A DNA stretch of 46,193 nucleotides from Lachnospiraceae bacterium (lineage in GTDB: Bacteria; Bacillota; Clostridia; Lachnospirales; Lachnospiraceae). Positions 25,801 to 34,348 of the stretch are shown here, one piece after another (position 1 is the first letter of the stretch; each line of letters starts with the position of its first letter). The position numbers were made by a program, and so were the translations under genes. The stretch spans positions 1 to 46,193 of the forward strand of contig JAGBBW010000096.1 in assembly GCA_017938285.1 (NCBI GenBank), read 5' to 3'. The notes under the pieces were generated by a model, which saw only the letters and a list, made by a program, of their open reading frames with translations, made no database searches and was not told the DNA's origin.

Positions 25801-27282
25801 ATGAGAAAACTTATGAAATTAAAACCGTTTATCTCTCTTTGTCTTGCTCTTATGATTCTTTTCACGACAGAGGGAGTTACCGCAATGGCAGACGAGCTGC
25901 CATATGATTCTTACAATTATGACTACCGGGAATATATCCATTATACCCCGGCGCCATACATTCCGGACCGTACCGTAACAGGTCTTGACTTTACCTTTAA
26001 TGGTGAGGCTCTTGGCAAGTTTAACAATCCACAGGATTTATGCCAGGCTCCGGATGGCAACATTTACATAGCAGATACCAACAACAACCGTATCGTTGTT
26101 TTGGATTCTGCCATGAAAAACGTAGTAAAAGTAATTACCACTTTCACCAACAATGGTGCAGAGGATAAGTTCAGTTCCCCATACGGCGTGTGCGTTTCTG
26201 AACGTGGCTGGCTGTATGTGGCAGACATGAAAAACAAGAGAGTCGTTGTACTGGATGAGAACGATGCCTTGGTGCAGATTATTGAAAATCCGCAGTCCGA
26301 AAGTTTAGAGGATGGTTTCGTATTCAGCCCGATGAAGGTTACCGTAGACTATGCAGACCGTGTATACGTTATCGCACAGAACATGTTTGAAGGTATCATG
26401 GTATTTGAGAGCAACGGTCAGTTCTCCAACTTCTTCGGAACCATTCAGGTAGAAATCAGCGGCTGGGAAAAGTTCTGGAAACGTCTTGCTACCAAAGAAG
26501 AGCGTGCGAACCAGCAGCTTTACATTCCTACCGAGTTTACCGGTATTGATATCGATCCGGAAGGCTTTGTATATGCCTCCAACATTGACGCAACCGGTAT
26601 CCAGGGAGTCAGACGACTGAATCCGAGAGGTGAGGACGTTATCAAAAAAGGCTCCAATGAAAATGTCGGTGGTGATTTACAGATTGCCGGCAACAGTGAT
26701 TATGCGGGACCATCCCAGTTTACTGACGTAACATACAGGGAGAACGGTATTTACTCCTGTCTGGACAGAAAGCGTGGCCGTATCTTCACTTACGACTACG
26801 AAGGAAATCTTCTTTATATCTTCGGTGGTTTAGGAACCCAGGAAGGAACCTTCCAGCTTCCGGTAGCTGTTGAAGATATTGGAGGAAAAATCGTAATCCT
26901 GGATGCAACCAAGGGTGCCATCCTCTGCTTTACGGAAACCGAATACGGACGCCTGATTAACGAGGCAGTTTCCCTCCGTTACGATGGTGATGAAGCAGAA
27001 GCCGTGGCAATCTGGGAACGGGTATTACAGTTAGATGAAAATAATGAGCTTGCCAACACCGGTATCGGTAAGGCATACCTGACCGCAGGTGACTACGAGA
27101 AGGCAATGCACTATCTGGAAATTGGTATGGCAAGAGATTACTACTCCATCGCATTTAAGCGTTACCGCAACCAGGTGCTGACTGAGAATGCAAGCTGGTT
27201 CTTAACCGGTCTGGTGGTACTGATTGGTGGCTGGTTCGTTTATAAGCAGGTGAAAAAGAGAAAGAAAGGGGAGGTGGAATAA
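25801..27282 (+). CDS. Membrane-anchored NHL beta-propeller / TPR protein
   Basis: A 493-residue protein. Signal peptide about 1-31 (LCLALMILFTTEGVTA). NHL-type propeller blades run about 60-390 (NPQDLCQAPDGNIYIADTNN, SPYGVCVSERGWLYVADMKN). A TPR-like pair of helices at about 400-455 (AVAIWERVLQLDENNELAN, LTAGDYEKAMHYLEIG) precedes a C-terminal membrane helix near 466-482 and a lysine-rich cytoplasmic tail. Topology is therefore propeller outside, tail inside. Function unknown; the fold suggests a binding scaffold. It is coupled by a TAATG overlap to the YIP1 gene and sits inside the transporter operon, pointing to a complex with the permeases. Confidence 0.8.
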   Translation: MRKLMKLKPFISLCLALMILFTTEGVTAMADELPYDSYNYDYREYIHYTPAPYIPDRTVTGLDFTFNGEALGKFNNPQDLCQAPDGNIYIADTNNNRIVVLDSAMKNVVKVITTFTNNGAEDKFSSPYGVCVSERGWLYVADMKNKRVVVLDENDALVQIIENPQSESLEDGFVFSPMKVTVDYADRVYVIAQNMFEGIMVFESNGQFSNFFGTIQVEISGWEKFWKRLATKEERANQQLYIPTEFTGIDIDPEGFVYASNIDATGIQGVRRLNPRGEDVIKKGSNENVGGDLQIAGNSDYAGPSQFTDVTYRENGIYSCLDRKRGRIFTYDYEGNLLYIFGGLGTQEGTFQLPVAVEDIGGKIVILDATKGAILCFTETEYGRLINEAVSLRYDGDEAEAVAIWERVLQLDENNELANTGIGKAYLTAGDYEKAMHYLEIGMARDYYSIAFKRYRNQVLTENASWFLTGLVVLIGGWFVYKQVKKRKKGEVE

Positions 27283-27914
27283 TGGGTAAGTATTTCGGAA
27301 AAGACAAGTGGTCCTATATGTTTTACACCATTACCCATCCAATGGACGGTTATTACTGGATCCGTCACCGGGATTACGGCAGCGTACCGTTGGCTGTACT
27401 CATGGTGTTCCTCTTCTCCATCAGCTTTACCGCAAACCGTCTGTTATCCAGCTTTGTGGTAAATGATATTGACCCTAGAGGGGTAGATGGTCTGTTTGAA
27501 CTGCTTGGTGTTATGTCGTTCTACCTGCTGATTTGTGTCAGCAACTGGTCCGTTACCTGTTTAATGGGCGGTGAAGGACGTATGAAGGATATCGCCATTG
27601 CTGTTGGTTACGGTACCGTACCGATGACCTTCGTTATGGTGGCAGCCACTATCGTCAGCCAGTTTGTGGCAGACGAAGAGCAGGCATTTTACGGACTCCT
27701 GATTGGTGTAGGTATTGCTTATGGTGTCCTCATGATGTTAATGGGTATCATGCAGGTACATAACTACACACTCGGAAAGACATTGTTGACGTTATTTATT
27801 ACTTTTGTGGCAGCTCTGATTATCGTGTTCCTGCTGTTACTGTTAAGTAACCTGCTGGGAATGGTATATAACTTCTTCCATAGTATTTATACAGAGCTGA
27901 TATTCAGGGTTTAG
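27282..27914 (+). CDS. YIP1-family polytopic membrane protein
   Basis: A 210-residue membrane protein with about five hydrophobic helices. KWSYMFYTITHPMDGYYWIRHRD at the N-terminus (about 9-31) and the later helices fit bacterial YIP1/DUF1282-like proteins. No catalytic motif is seen. Its start overlaps the NHL gene stop by 1 nt, so the two are made together; the next gene follows after 13 nt. The role of bacterial YIP1 proteins in sugar operons is not established; a membrane adaptor for the NHL and DUF5696 proteins is an inference. Confidence 0.75.
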   Translation: MGKYFGKDKWSYMFYTITHPMDGYYWIRHRDYGSVPLAVLMVFLFSISFTANRLLSSFVVNDIDPRGVDGLFELLGVMSFYLLICVSNWSVTCLMGGEGRMKDIAIAVGYGTVPMTFVMVAATIVSQFVADEEQAFYGLLIGVGIAYGVLMMLMGIMQVHNYTLGKTLLTLFITFVAALIIVFLLLLLSNLLGMVYNFFHSIYTELIFRV

Positions 27915-27927
27915 GAGGGCTTGTACG

Positions 27928-30282
27928 ATGAAAAAATCGAAAAAAGAAAAAGTTAAGCTCCCTATGAGCCTGACAAAGAAACTGGTAATTGGAGTTTTAA
28001 GTATTGCAGCAATCGCACTGGTCGGTTATCTGGTGTATTATTTCACATACTTCGTAGGTTATGACCGTTATGAAGATTTTGTAACTTCCTATGAGTACGA
28101 AGCAGGAACCGCCTACCAGACAATGAACGACACCGATGTGAAGGTGGAGGGCATGGACCTGGTAGCAGAGAATGATTATCTGAAACTGTATACGGATACC
28201 ACAACCGGTAATGTGGCTGTGTACGACAAGAGAGATGGAAGCACGACATATTCCAATCCGTTAAATGCAGAGGAAGATGAAAAAGCAAACAAGAACAACA
28301 AGAATTACTTAAAGTCCCAGATGATGGTGTACTATTATAATGCAGATGTTAAGTCCGGTACGTATGACACCTATACCCAGTGTGTAGAAAAGGGTCAGTT
28401 GGCTGTGGAAAGCATTGCGAATGGTATCCGCTATCTTTACACGGTAGGACAGGTGACAGACAAAGACGGAAATCCGGGTATCTACTTTGAGATTCCGTTA
28501 GAGTACCGTCTGGATGGTGACAGTCTCGTAGTTTCCATTCCGACGGGCAGTATTAAGGAAAGCAAGGGAAGCGTTTACCGTATCCAGCTGCTCCGTTACA
28601 TGGGTGCTGCCCACAAGTCGGAAACCGGTTACATGGTAGTACCGAATGCATCCGGTTCCATCATCAACTTTAACAACGGAAAGCTGACATCCGCAGCGTA
28701 TTCCCAGTATATTTACGATATTGACCCGATGGCAGCGACTTACACAACAACCGAAAATCTGGATGCGGCAAGACTTCCGATTTACGGTATCTGCCGTGAG
28801 GACAGAAGCTTACTGGTAGAAGTAGAAGACGGTGCGGCAACGGCAGTACTGAATGCGGAAATTTCCGGCAAGTACAACGATTACAACTATGCTTATCCGA
28901 TTTTCGTATTACGAAATGTAGATAACCTCCGTAACTTCGGTGAATCCAGCCAGGACGTATTCGTACTGGAAGAAGATATCTACGATATCAATGCCACTGT
29001 CCGTTACACTTTCTTGAATGAAGACTATTCCGGTTATGCCGGACTGGCAAATTACTACCGTGAAAAACTGATTGCCAAGGGTGTTTTAACTCCGCAGAAG
29101 GACGGCGGCGACCTTCCTTTCTACTACGATATTATCGGTGGTGTAAAGGAAACCGCACACTTCCTTGGTATCCAGCGTCTGGACACTTTTGCCATGACAA
29201 CGTATGCTGACGCAGAGAAGATGGCAAAAGAACTGGCAGACAGAGGTATTACCAATCAGGTAATGAACCTGCAGGGCTGGTTTAATGAAGGTTATTATCA
29301 TGACGCTCCGCATGACATCCGTCTGGTAAAGGATGTAGGAAGCAAGGCAGAGCTGGAAGACCTGAATGATTTACTGACAAACCTTGGCGGTACGATGTAT
29401 GCAGATGTGGAATTCCAGAGAGTAACTTATGCAGATACCGGTTTTAACTGGGGTGCAGAAGGTTCCCGTTATTATGGAGCAGGTTATGTGGCAGGTTTTG
29501 GTCTCATCAATCCAACCACACTCCGAAATACTTCCGGTCTTGGCTATGCAGAACCACAGTATGATTTGCTTTCTCCAAAGTTCCTGCCAAGATATGTAGA
29601 GAAGTTTGCAAAGAAGATTGATAAGTATGATATTTCCGGTCTGACGTTACGTGACCTGGCAAGCTACTTAACATCCGATAAGAAGCGTACCAATGTCATT
29701 ACAAGAGAAGAGGCTCTGGATGTTGTTCTGGCACAGCTTGACCTCATGAAGTCTACTGGAAAGAAGCTGATGACAAACAGCGCAAATGCGTATGGATTTG
29801 CCTACAGCAGTGATATTATTAACGTACCAATGGGAGATAATGCATTTGCGATTGTGGATAAGAACATTCCGTTATACCAGATGATTATCCACGGCTGCAT
29901 CTCCTACTCCACGGATTTATTAAACTATGATGACTCCGAGGATATGACACTTACCGTATTACGGATGATTGAAACCGGAACTGCTCCTCACTATGTATTT
30001 ACCGAAGAGGCGTCCAGCCGCATGAAGAACACCGGTATGAACCAGTTCTATGCGACAACCTATGAAGTATGGAAGGACGAAGCAGTGGAAGTTTACAACA
30101 GAGTCAATGCAGCTCTTAAGTATGTAACCGGTGCCGAAATCATTGACCATGAAATTTCCGGTGATGTCAGAAAGGTTACTTACAGCAATGGCGTAACCAT
30201 TTATATTAACTACAGTGATGATACAGAAACAATGGATGGAAAGACCATTCCTGCAATGTCTTATGAAATGGAGGGGATTTAA
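27928..30282 (+). CDS. Membrane-anchored DUF5696 protein, glycosidase-like fold
   Basis: A 784-residue protein with one N-terminal membrane helix (about 15-38) and an outside body. Residues about 60-390 look beta-rich (ENDYLKLYTDTTTGNVAVYD; GYMVVPNASGSIINFNNG, a signature I associate with DUF5696). Residues about 400-720 look like an alpha/beta barrel, with SGLTLRDLASYL and KLMTNSANAYGFAYSSDIIN. A beta-sandwich plus barrel resembles several glycoside hydrolase clans, but I cannot name catalytic residues. It ends directly at the next permease start. Possibilities: an uncharacterised surface glycosidase, or a non-catalytic sugar-handling partner of the transporters. Confidence 0.7.
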   Translation: MKKSKKEKVKLPMSLTKKLVIGVLSIAAIALVGYLVYYFTYFVGYDRYEDFVTSYEYEAGTAYQTMNDTDVKVEGMDLVAENDYLKLYTDTTTGNVAVYDKRDGSTTYSNPLNAEEDEKANKNNKNYLKSQMMVYYYNADVKSGTYDTYTQCVEKGQLAVESIANGIRYLYTVGQVTDKDGNPGIYFEIPLEYRLDGDSLVVSIPTGSIKESKGSVYRIQLLRYMGAAHKSETGYMVVPNASGSIINFNNGKLTSAAYSQYIYDIDPMAATYTTTENLDAARLPIYGICREDRSLLVEVEDGAATAVLNAEISGKYNDYNYAYPIFVLRNVDNLRNFGESSQDVFVLEEDIYDINATVRYTFLNEDYSGYAGLANYYREKLIAKGVLTPQKDGGDLPFYYDIIGGVKETAHFLGIQRLDTFAMTTYADAEKMAKELADRGITNQVMNLQGWFNEGYYHDAPHDIRLVKDVGSKAELEDLNDLLTNLGGTMYADVEFQRVTYADTGFNWGAEGSRYYGAGYVAGFGLINPTTLRNTSGLGYAEPQYDLLSPKFLPRYVEKFAKKIDKYDISGLTLRDLASYLTSDKKRTNVITREEALDVVLAQLDLMKSTGKKLMTNSANAYGFAYSSDIINVPMGDNAFAIVDKNIPLYQMIIHGCISYSTDLLNYDDSEDMTLTVLRMIETGTAPHYVFTEEASSRMKNTGMNQFYATTYEVWKDEAVEVYNRVNAALKYVTGAEIIDHEISGDVRKVTYSNGVTIYINYSDDTETMDGKTIPAMSYEMEGI

Positions 30283-31209
30283 ATGAAAACGAAGAAAAAG
30301 AAAATGTCCCTGATGCGTAAGAGAATGGTGGCAGGTTATCTGTTTATCCTTCCATGGCTCGTTGGTTTTATTATCTTCTATGTGCGTTCGTTGTTTATGA
30401 CAGCCCAGTTTTCGCTGTCAACCATGACCATGGATGCACAGAACGGAGGATATGTCCTTGATTTTGTCGGACTGGAAAACTTCCGGTATGCGTTCTTTGA
30501 ACACGGCAGCTTCAAGCAGACGCTGACCAGTTCCATCGGCAACATGCTGATTGACGTTCCACTGATTACATTTTTCAGCTTATTCATGGCAATGCTTCTG
30601 AACAAGAAGTTCCCAGGAAGAGCGGCTGTCAGAGCCATCTTCTTCCTGCCGGTTATCTTAGGTTCCGGAGCCATCGTGGATGCCATGGAACTGAGCGCAC
30701 AGATGATGCAGGGCGGTGTGTCCGGCCAGGTGGCAGAAACAACTGCCAGCGCCAGCTCGGCAATTGCCTTTGACATTGACTACTTAATCAGTATGTTTAT
30801 GAATCTGGGTCTTCCGGCTTCGGTTCTGGATTACATAACCGCAGCGGTGTCCCGTATCAATGACATTATTTCCATGTCCGGTGTACAGATTGTCCTGTTC
30901 ATCGCAGCATTACAGTCCATTCCGGGCTCCATGTACGAGGTAGCAAAGATTGAAGGTGCTACCGGTTACGAAACTTTCTGGAAGGTAACGTTCCCAATGG
31001 TAATGCCTCATATCATTACCAACGTGGTATATACCATCGTGGACAGCTTCGAAGAAAGTGCAGTTCTGGAACTGGCAGATACCGTTACCTTCGGTCAGTT
31101 CAACTATGGTCTTGGTTCGGTATTCAGCTTAGTCAGCACCGTTGTGACCTGTGTCATTCTGGTTGTTGTGGTTGGCTTCATCCAGAAGAGAACATTCTAC
31201 TATAACTAG
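30283..31209 (+). CDS. Carbohydrate ABC transporter permease, MalF/UgpA type (second pair)
   Basis: A 308-residue permease starting immediately after the DUF5696 stop codon, so the two are translationally linked. Six predicted helices; EAA loop MYEVAKIEGATGYETFWKVTFP. It carries an extra stretch of about 60 residues between the third and fourth helices (ELSAQMMQGG to INDIISMSG), not seen in the first-pair subunit. This outside insertion may dock a partner such as the DUF5696 protein (inference). Confidence 0.92.
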   Translation: MKTKKKKMSLMRKRMVAGYLFILPWLVGFIIFYVRSLFMTAQFSLSTMTMDAQNGGYVLDFVGLENFRYAFFEHGSFKQTLTSSIGNMLIDVPLITFFSLFMAMLLNKKFPGRAAVRAIFFLPVILGSGAIVDAMELSAQMMQGGVSGQVAETTASASSAIAFDIDYLISMFMNLGLPASVLDYITAAVSRINDIISMSGVQIVLFIAALQSIPGSMYEVAKIEGATGYETFWKVTFPMVMPHIITNVVYTIVDSFEESAVLELADTVTFGQFNYGLGSVFSLVSTVVTCVILVVVVGFIQKRTFYYN

Positions 31210-31222
31210 GAAAGGAGGAAGA

Positions 31223-32197
31223 ATGATTATGAAAAAGTTCAGCATTAAAAAGGCTTTTCAGGACCCATACCAGACAAAGCTTTTAATGAATGATGTGAAG
31301 AAGTTCTGCCTGACAGTACTGCAGATTGCGATTATTGTCGGTGTAAGCTATGTCATTCTCTCTCCGGTAATAGGTATGCTGGTCAATTCCTTTTCCTCTG
31401 ACCGAGATGCCTTTAACCCAATGGTGTTTGTAGTTCCGGAATATCCAACCCTGGAGAGATACCAGCTGGCCATACTTCGTATGGATTACTGGCCAACAAT
31501 TGGAAGAAACATTCTCTATGTACTGTCCCTTACCCTGATTCAGGTATTCATCTGTTCCATGGTAGGTTACGGATTTGCGAGATTTGACTTCCCATTTAAG
31601 AAACTTTTATTTGGATGTGTGGTAGTAATGATTGTTATTCCATCCCATACGATTATGCTTCCACTGTATACAACGTTCCGTAATTTTGATCCGGCAGGTA
31701 TTGCAACTGCCATTACGGGAGCTCCGATTAACCTGATGGGTACACCATGGCCGATGTATGTCATGTCCTTCTTAGGATGTGGTGTCCGCGCCGGATTATA
31801 CATCTACATCTTCAACCAGTTCTTCCGTGGACTTCCGAAAGAAATTGAAGAAGCAGCATTTGTAGATGGCGCCGGAATGTGGTATACTTATTTCAGAATT
31901 ATGTTAATGAACGCTTCACCGGCGGTAATTACCGTTACCGTGTTCTCCATGGTGTGGCAGTTCAATGACACTTTCTTCTCGAATTTATTTCTGGTCAGCC
32001 CGGATATCGTTATCAGTAAGAAGATTTCCACTTTGCAGTCTGTAATTGCAAATCAGGATAAGATTCTGAACGTAACGATTCAGGAACTGTATCTGCATGC
32101 AGGTATTATTCTGGTACTGTTACCAATTATATTGATTTACCTGCTGCTCCAGAGATATTTTATAGAAGGCGTAGAGCGAAGCGGTATCGTAGGCTAA
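31223..32197 (+). CDS. Carbohydrate ABC transporter permease, MalG/UgpE type (second pair)
   Basis: A 324-residue permease with six predicted helices and the EAA loop EEAAFVDGAGMWYTYFRIML. AAAGGAGG lies 4 nt before the chosen ATG; a second ATG two codons later (10 nt from the site) is equally possible. A longer frame overlapping the upstream gene lacks a site. It ends the unbroken run of transporter genes; hairpins follow. Its binding protein may be the lipoprotein encoded about 2.1 kb downstream. Confidence 0.92.
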   Translation: MIMKKFSIKKAFQDPYQTKLLMNDVKKFCLTVLQIAIIVGVSYVILSPVIGMLVNSFSSDRDAFNPMVFVVPEYPTLERYQLAILRMDYWPTIGRNILYVLSLTLIQVFICSMVGYGFARFDFPFKKLLFGCVVVMIVIPSHTIMLPLYTTFRNFDPAGIATAITGAPINLMGTPWPMYVMSFLGCGVRAGLYIYIFNQFFRGLPKEIEEAAFVDGAGMWYTYFRIMLMNASPAVITVTVFSMVWQFNDTFFSNLFLVSPDIVISKKISTLQSVIANQDKILNVTIQELYLHAGIILVLLPIILIYLLLQRYFIEGVERSGIVG

Positions 32198-32234
32198 GCT
32201 TAAAGCTTTCACCCCAACAAGAACATAAGGCGCC

Positions 32235-32276
32235 AAAGCAGGCATGCCTGCTTTGTTAGATACAGGTATCTAACAA
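32235..32276 (+). terminator. Tandem hairpins inside the operon
   Basis: Two abutting palindromes: AAAGCAGGCATGCCTGCTTT (32235-32254) and TTGTTAGATAC/GTATCTAACAA (32253-32276). No strong U-tract follows. They lie between the permeases and the abundant surface lipoprotein genes, where partial termination or a stabilising end would let expression differ. Confidence 0.5.
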
Positions 32277-32349
32277 AACCTCCTTAGCGGTTGTAAAAAA
32301 GCAGCTGCCTGCCGCGGACGCTTTAATGTAAAAAAAGGAGGACAAACAC

Positions 32350-34239
32350 GTGAAAAAACAGAAACTTTTCGCAGTAGCAATGGCGGCTGCCATGACATTG
32401 TCTATGGCTGCGTGCGGTGGGGAAACGCAGACAAACAACGAGACAACGTCCACACCGGCTCCAACAGCCACAACAGCGCCAACAGCAACACCGGTTCCAA
32501 CACAGGCTCCAGTAGCTGATCCAACAGCAACTCCTGTTCCGGAACCACAGAATGTCACAATCGAAGGTGCAAGTGTAAACTTCGAAGACGGCAACATGGG
32601 ATTCGTGGCAGCTTATATGCAGCATGCGACATCCGCAGATGTGGAGCTTTCCATCGTTGATTTCAATGGAAGCAAGGCTTTACAGGTAACAAACTTAAAC
32701 GGCAAGGTTCCATTTGTAGCTATCGATGCAACAAGCCTTCTGGGTGCAAATGTTGCTAACGTGGCAGGTGTGGAACTGGTAATGGGTATTTCCCATCCAG
32801 ATGGTTCTTTCAACGCTGTAGCAGGTAAGATTATGACCTGGGACAACGATAACAAGAAAGAAGTAGAAATTGCTGACTGGTCCGTTTATATGGCCAAGAA
32901 GAATCCAAAGGTAACAAAAGTAGATTTTACTAACAGCTTTTCCGCTGATGTAAGCAACATCGTTATGTTCAGCTTAAAGGAAGATAATGGTGCGGCTAAG
33001 GCAGGTAACGCTACCATGTACATTGATGACATCCGTTTCTATGACAAGGATGGCAACACAATTACAGCAGATACTACCGTTGCTTTCGTAGAACCAGAAG
33101 GTTTCTCCGGCGGCGGTGCAGACTACTCCAACCTGTATCTTGTACAGAATGCAGTAGAATTCCCAGGCTTTGCAACAAGTGCAGGAGCATGGGCACAGGC
33201 AGGTTTTGACATGCCACAGGAAATCATCGATGCATTAGTACCAGGTTCCGTTGTTGAAATCTCCTACAAGAGTGATGACGGTGCAATGTGGGTTGTAATG
33301 CCGGGTGCAGCAGTAGGCTGGTCCAGAGTGGCAGATGGCGGCAAGTCCTATACAAACAATTCCAAGAATGTATGTCAGGTAACTTATGAGCAGATTGCAG
33401 CAGTATGCGGTGAAGACAAGAGCACATGGGGAACAACCATGCAGTGTGAAGGTTCTTCCAACTGGGAAGTTTACTCTGTAAAGGTTGGTACTGCCGTAAA
33501 TCGTGTAGATGCAGCAGCAGCAGTAGAATTTGATGGATTTACTGCAAGCGCAGGAGCATGGACACAGGCAGGCTTTGATATGCCTCAGACAATTATTGAC
33601 GCATTAGTACCAGGTTCCGTAATCGAAATTGATTACAGCAGCGAAGATGGTGCAATGTGGATCGTAATGCCGGGTGCAGCAGTAGGCTGGTCCAGAGTAG
33701 GTGATGGCGGCAAGGCTCTTTGTGCAGGCGGTAAGTGCTATGTAACTTATGAGCAGATTGCAGCAGTATGCGGCGAAGACAAGAGCACATGGGGAGCAAC
33801 TCTTCAGTGTGAAGGTTCTTCCGCATGGGAAGTATATGGATTAAGAGTTGGTACTAAGGCTGAATTCCCAGTATTAAACAGCTTTGTTCAGTTCCCTGAT
33901 TTTGCTGCAAGTGCAGGAGCATGGACACAGGCAGGTTTTGATATGCCACAGGAAATCATTGATGCATTAGTTCCGGGTTCCGTAGTTGAAATTGCCTACA
34001 CCAGTGAAGACGGTGCAATGTGGCTTGTAATGCCAGGTGCAGCAGTAGGCTGGTCCAGAGTAGGTGACGGCGGCAAGGCTCTTTGTGAGAATGGTATCTG
34101 TTATGTAACTTATGAACAGATTGCAGCAGTATGCGGCGAAGACAAGAGCACATGGGGAGCAACCATGCAGTGTGAAGGTTCTTCCGCATGGGAAGTTTAT
34201 TCTGTAAGAGTAGGTCAGACACCTGCAAAGGCAGAATAA
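32350..34239 (+). CDS. Surface lipoprotein with three tandem carbohydrate-binding-like repeats
   Basis: A 629-residue lipoprotein. The signal ends LSMAACGG with C22 lipidated, then a threonine/proline/alanine linker (about 30-75). Residues 75-240 form a beta-rich domain. Then come three near-identical units starting near residues 268, 391 and 513, each about 105 residues plus linker, with AGAWTQAGFDMPQEIIDAL, DGAMWVVMPGAAVGWSRV and VTYEQIAAVCGEDKSTWG. Conserved tryptophans and aromatic residues suit sugar binding; I do not recognise the family. It is read from GTG with AGGAGG upstream. Likely a non-catalytic surface glycan-binding protein serving GH26 and the transporters (inference). Confidence 0.82.
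   Translation: MKKQKLFAVAMAAAMTLSMAACGGETQTNNETTSTPAPTATTAPTATPVPTQAPVADPTATPVPEPQNVTIEGASVNFEDGNMGFVAAYMQHATSADVELSIVDFNGSKALQVTNLNGKVPFVAIDATSLLGANVANVAGVELVMGISHPDGSFNAVAGKIMTWDNDNKKEVEIADWSVYMAKKNPKVTKVDFTNSFSADVSNIVMFSLKEDNGAAKAGNATMYIDDIRFYDKDGNTITADTTVAFVEPEGFSGGGADYSNLYLVQNAVEFPGFATSAGAWAQAGFDMPQEIIDALVPGSVVEISYKSDDGAMWVVMPGAAVGWSRVADGGKSYTNNSKNVCQVTYEQIAAVCGEDKSTWGTTMQCEGSSNWEVYSVKVGTAVNRVDAAAAVEFDGFTASAGAWTQAGFDMPQTIIDALVPGSVIEIDYSSEDGAMWIVMPGAAVGWSRVGDGGKALCAGGKCYVTYEQIAAVCGEDKSTWGATLQCEGSSAWEVYGLRVGTKAEFPVLNSFVQFPDFAASAGAWTQAGFDMPQEIIDALVPGSVVEIAYTSEDGAMWLVMPGAAVGWSRVGDGGKALCENGICYVTYEQIAAVCGEDKSTWGATMQCEGSSAWEVYSVRVGQTPAKAE
33145..34224 (+). repeat. Three in-frame ~366-bp gene repeats
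   Basis: Three direct repeats inside the lipoprotein gene, with period 369 then 366 bp. DNA identity stays high over long runs (for example around GCAGGAGCATGG and GTAGGCTGGTCCAGAG), indicating recent duplication or gene conversion. Confidence 0.85.
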
Positions 34240-34271
34240 TAGAAAAGAATACGATTGTTAAGCAATGAAAA

Positions 34272-34340
34272 CTAATCATATTGTCCCTCCTTCTGCCATA
34301 GAGTGGAAGGAAGGCAGTATGACACATAATGATTAGGAGG
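34272..34340 (+). promoter_or_regulatory. Stem reaching the ribosome binding site of the second binding-protein gene
   Basis: CTAATCATATTGT (34272-34284) pairs with ACATAATGATTAG (34324-34336) apart from two mismatched central bases, with CTCCTTC and GAAGGAAG able to pair inside. The right arm ends on the first base of GGAGG, so folding could limit ribosome access or protect the message end. No U-tract, so not a plain terminator. Confidence 0.4.
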
Positions 34341-34348
34341 ATTACATA

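Noticed and set aside
32256-32597. Valine/glycine-rich minus-strand ORF
   Set aside because: It is the antisense of the threonine/proline/alanine linker of the lipoprotein gene, a low-complexity shadow.
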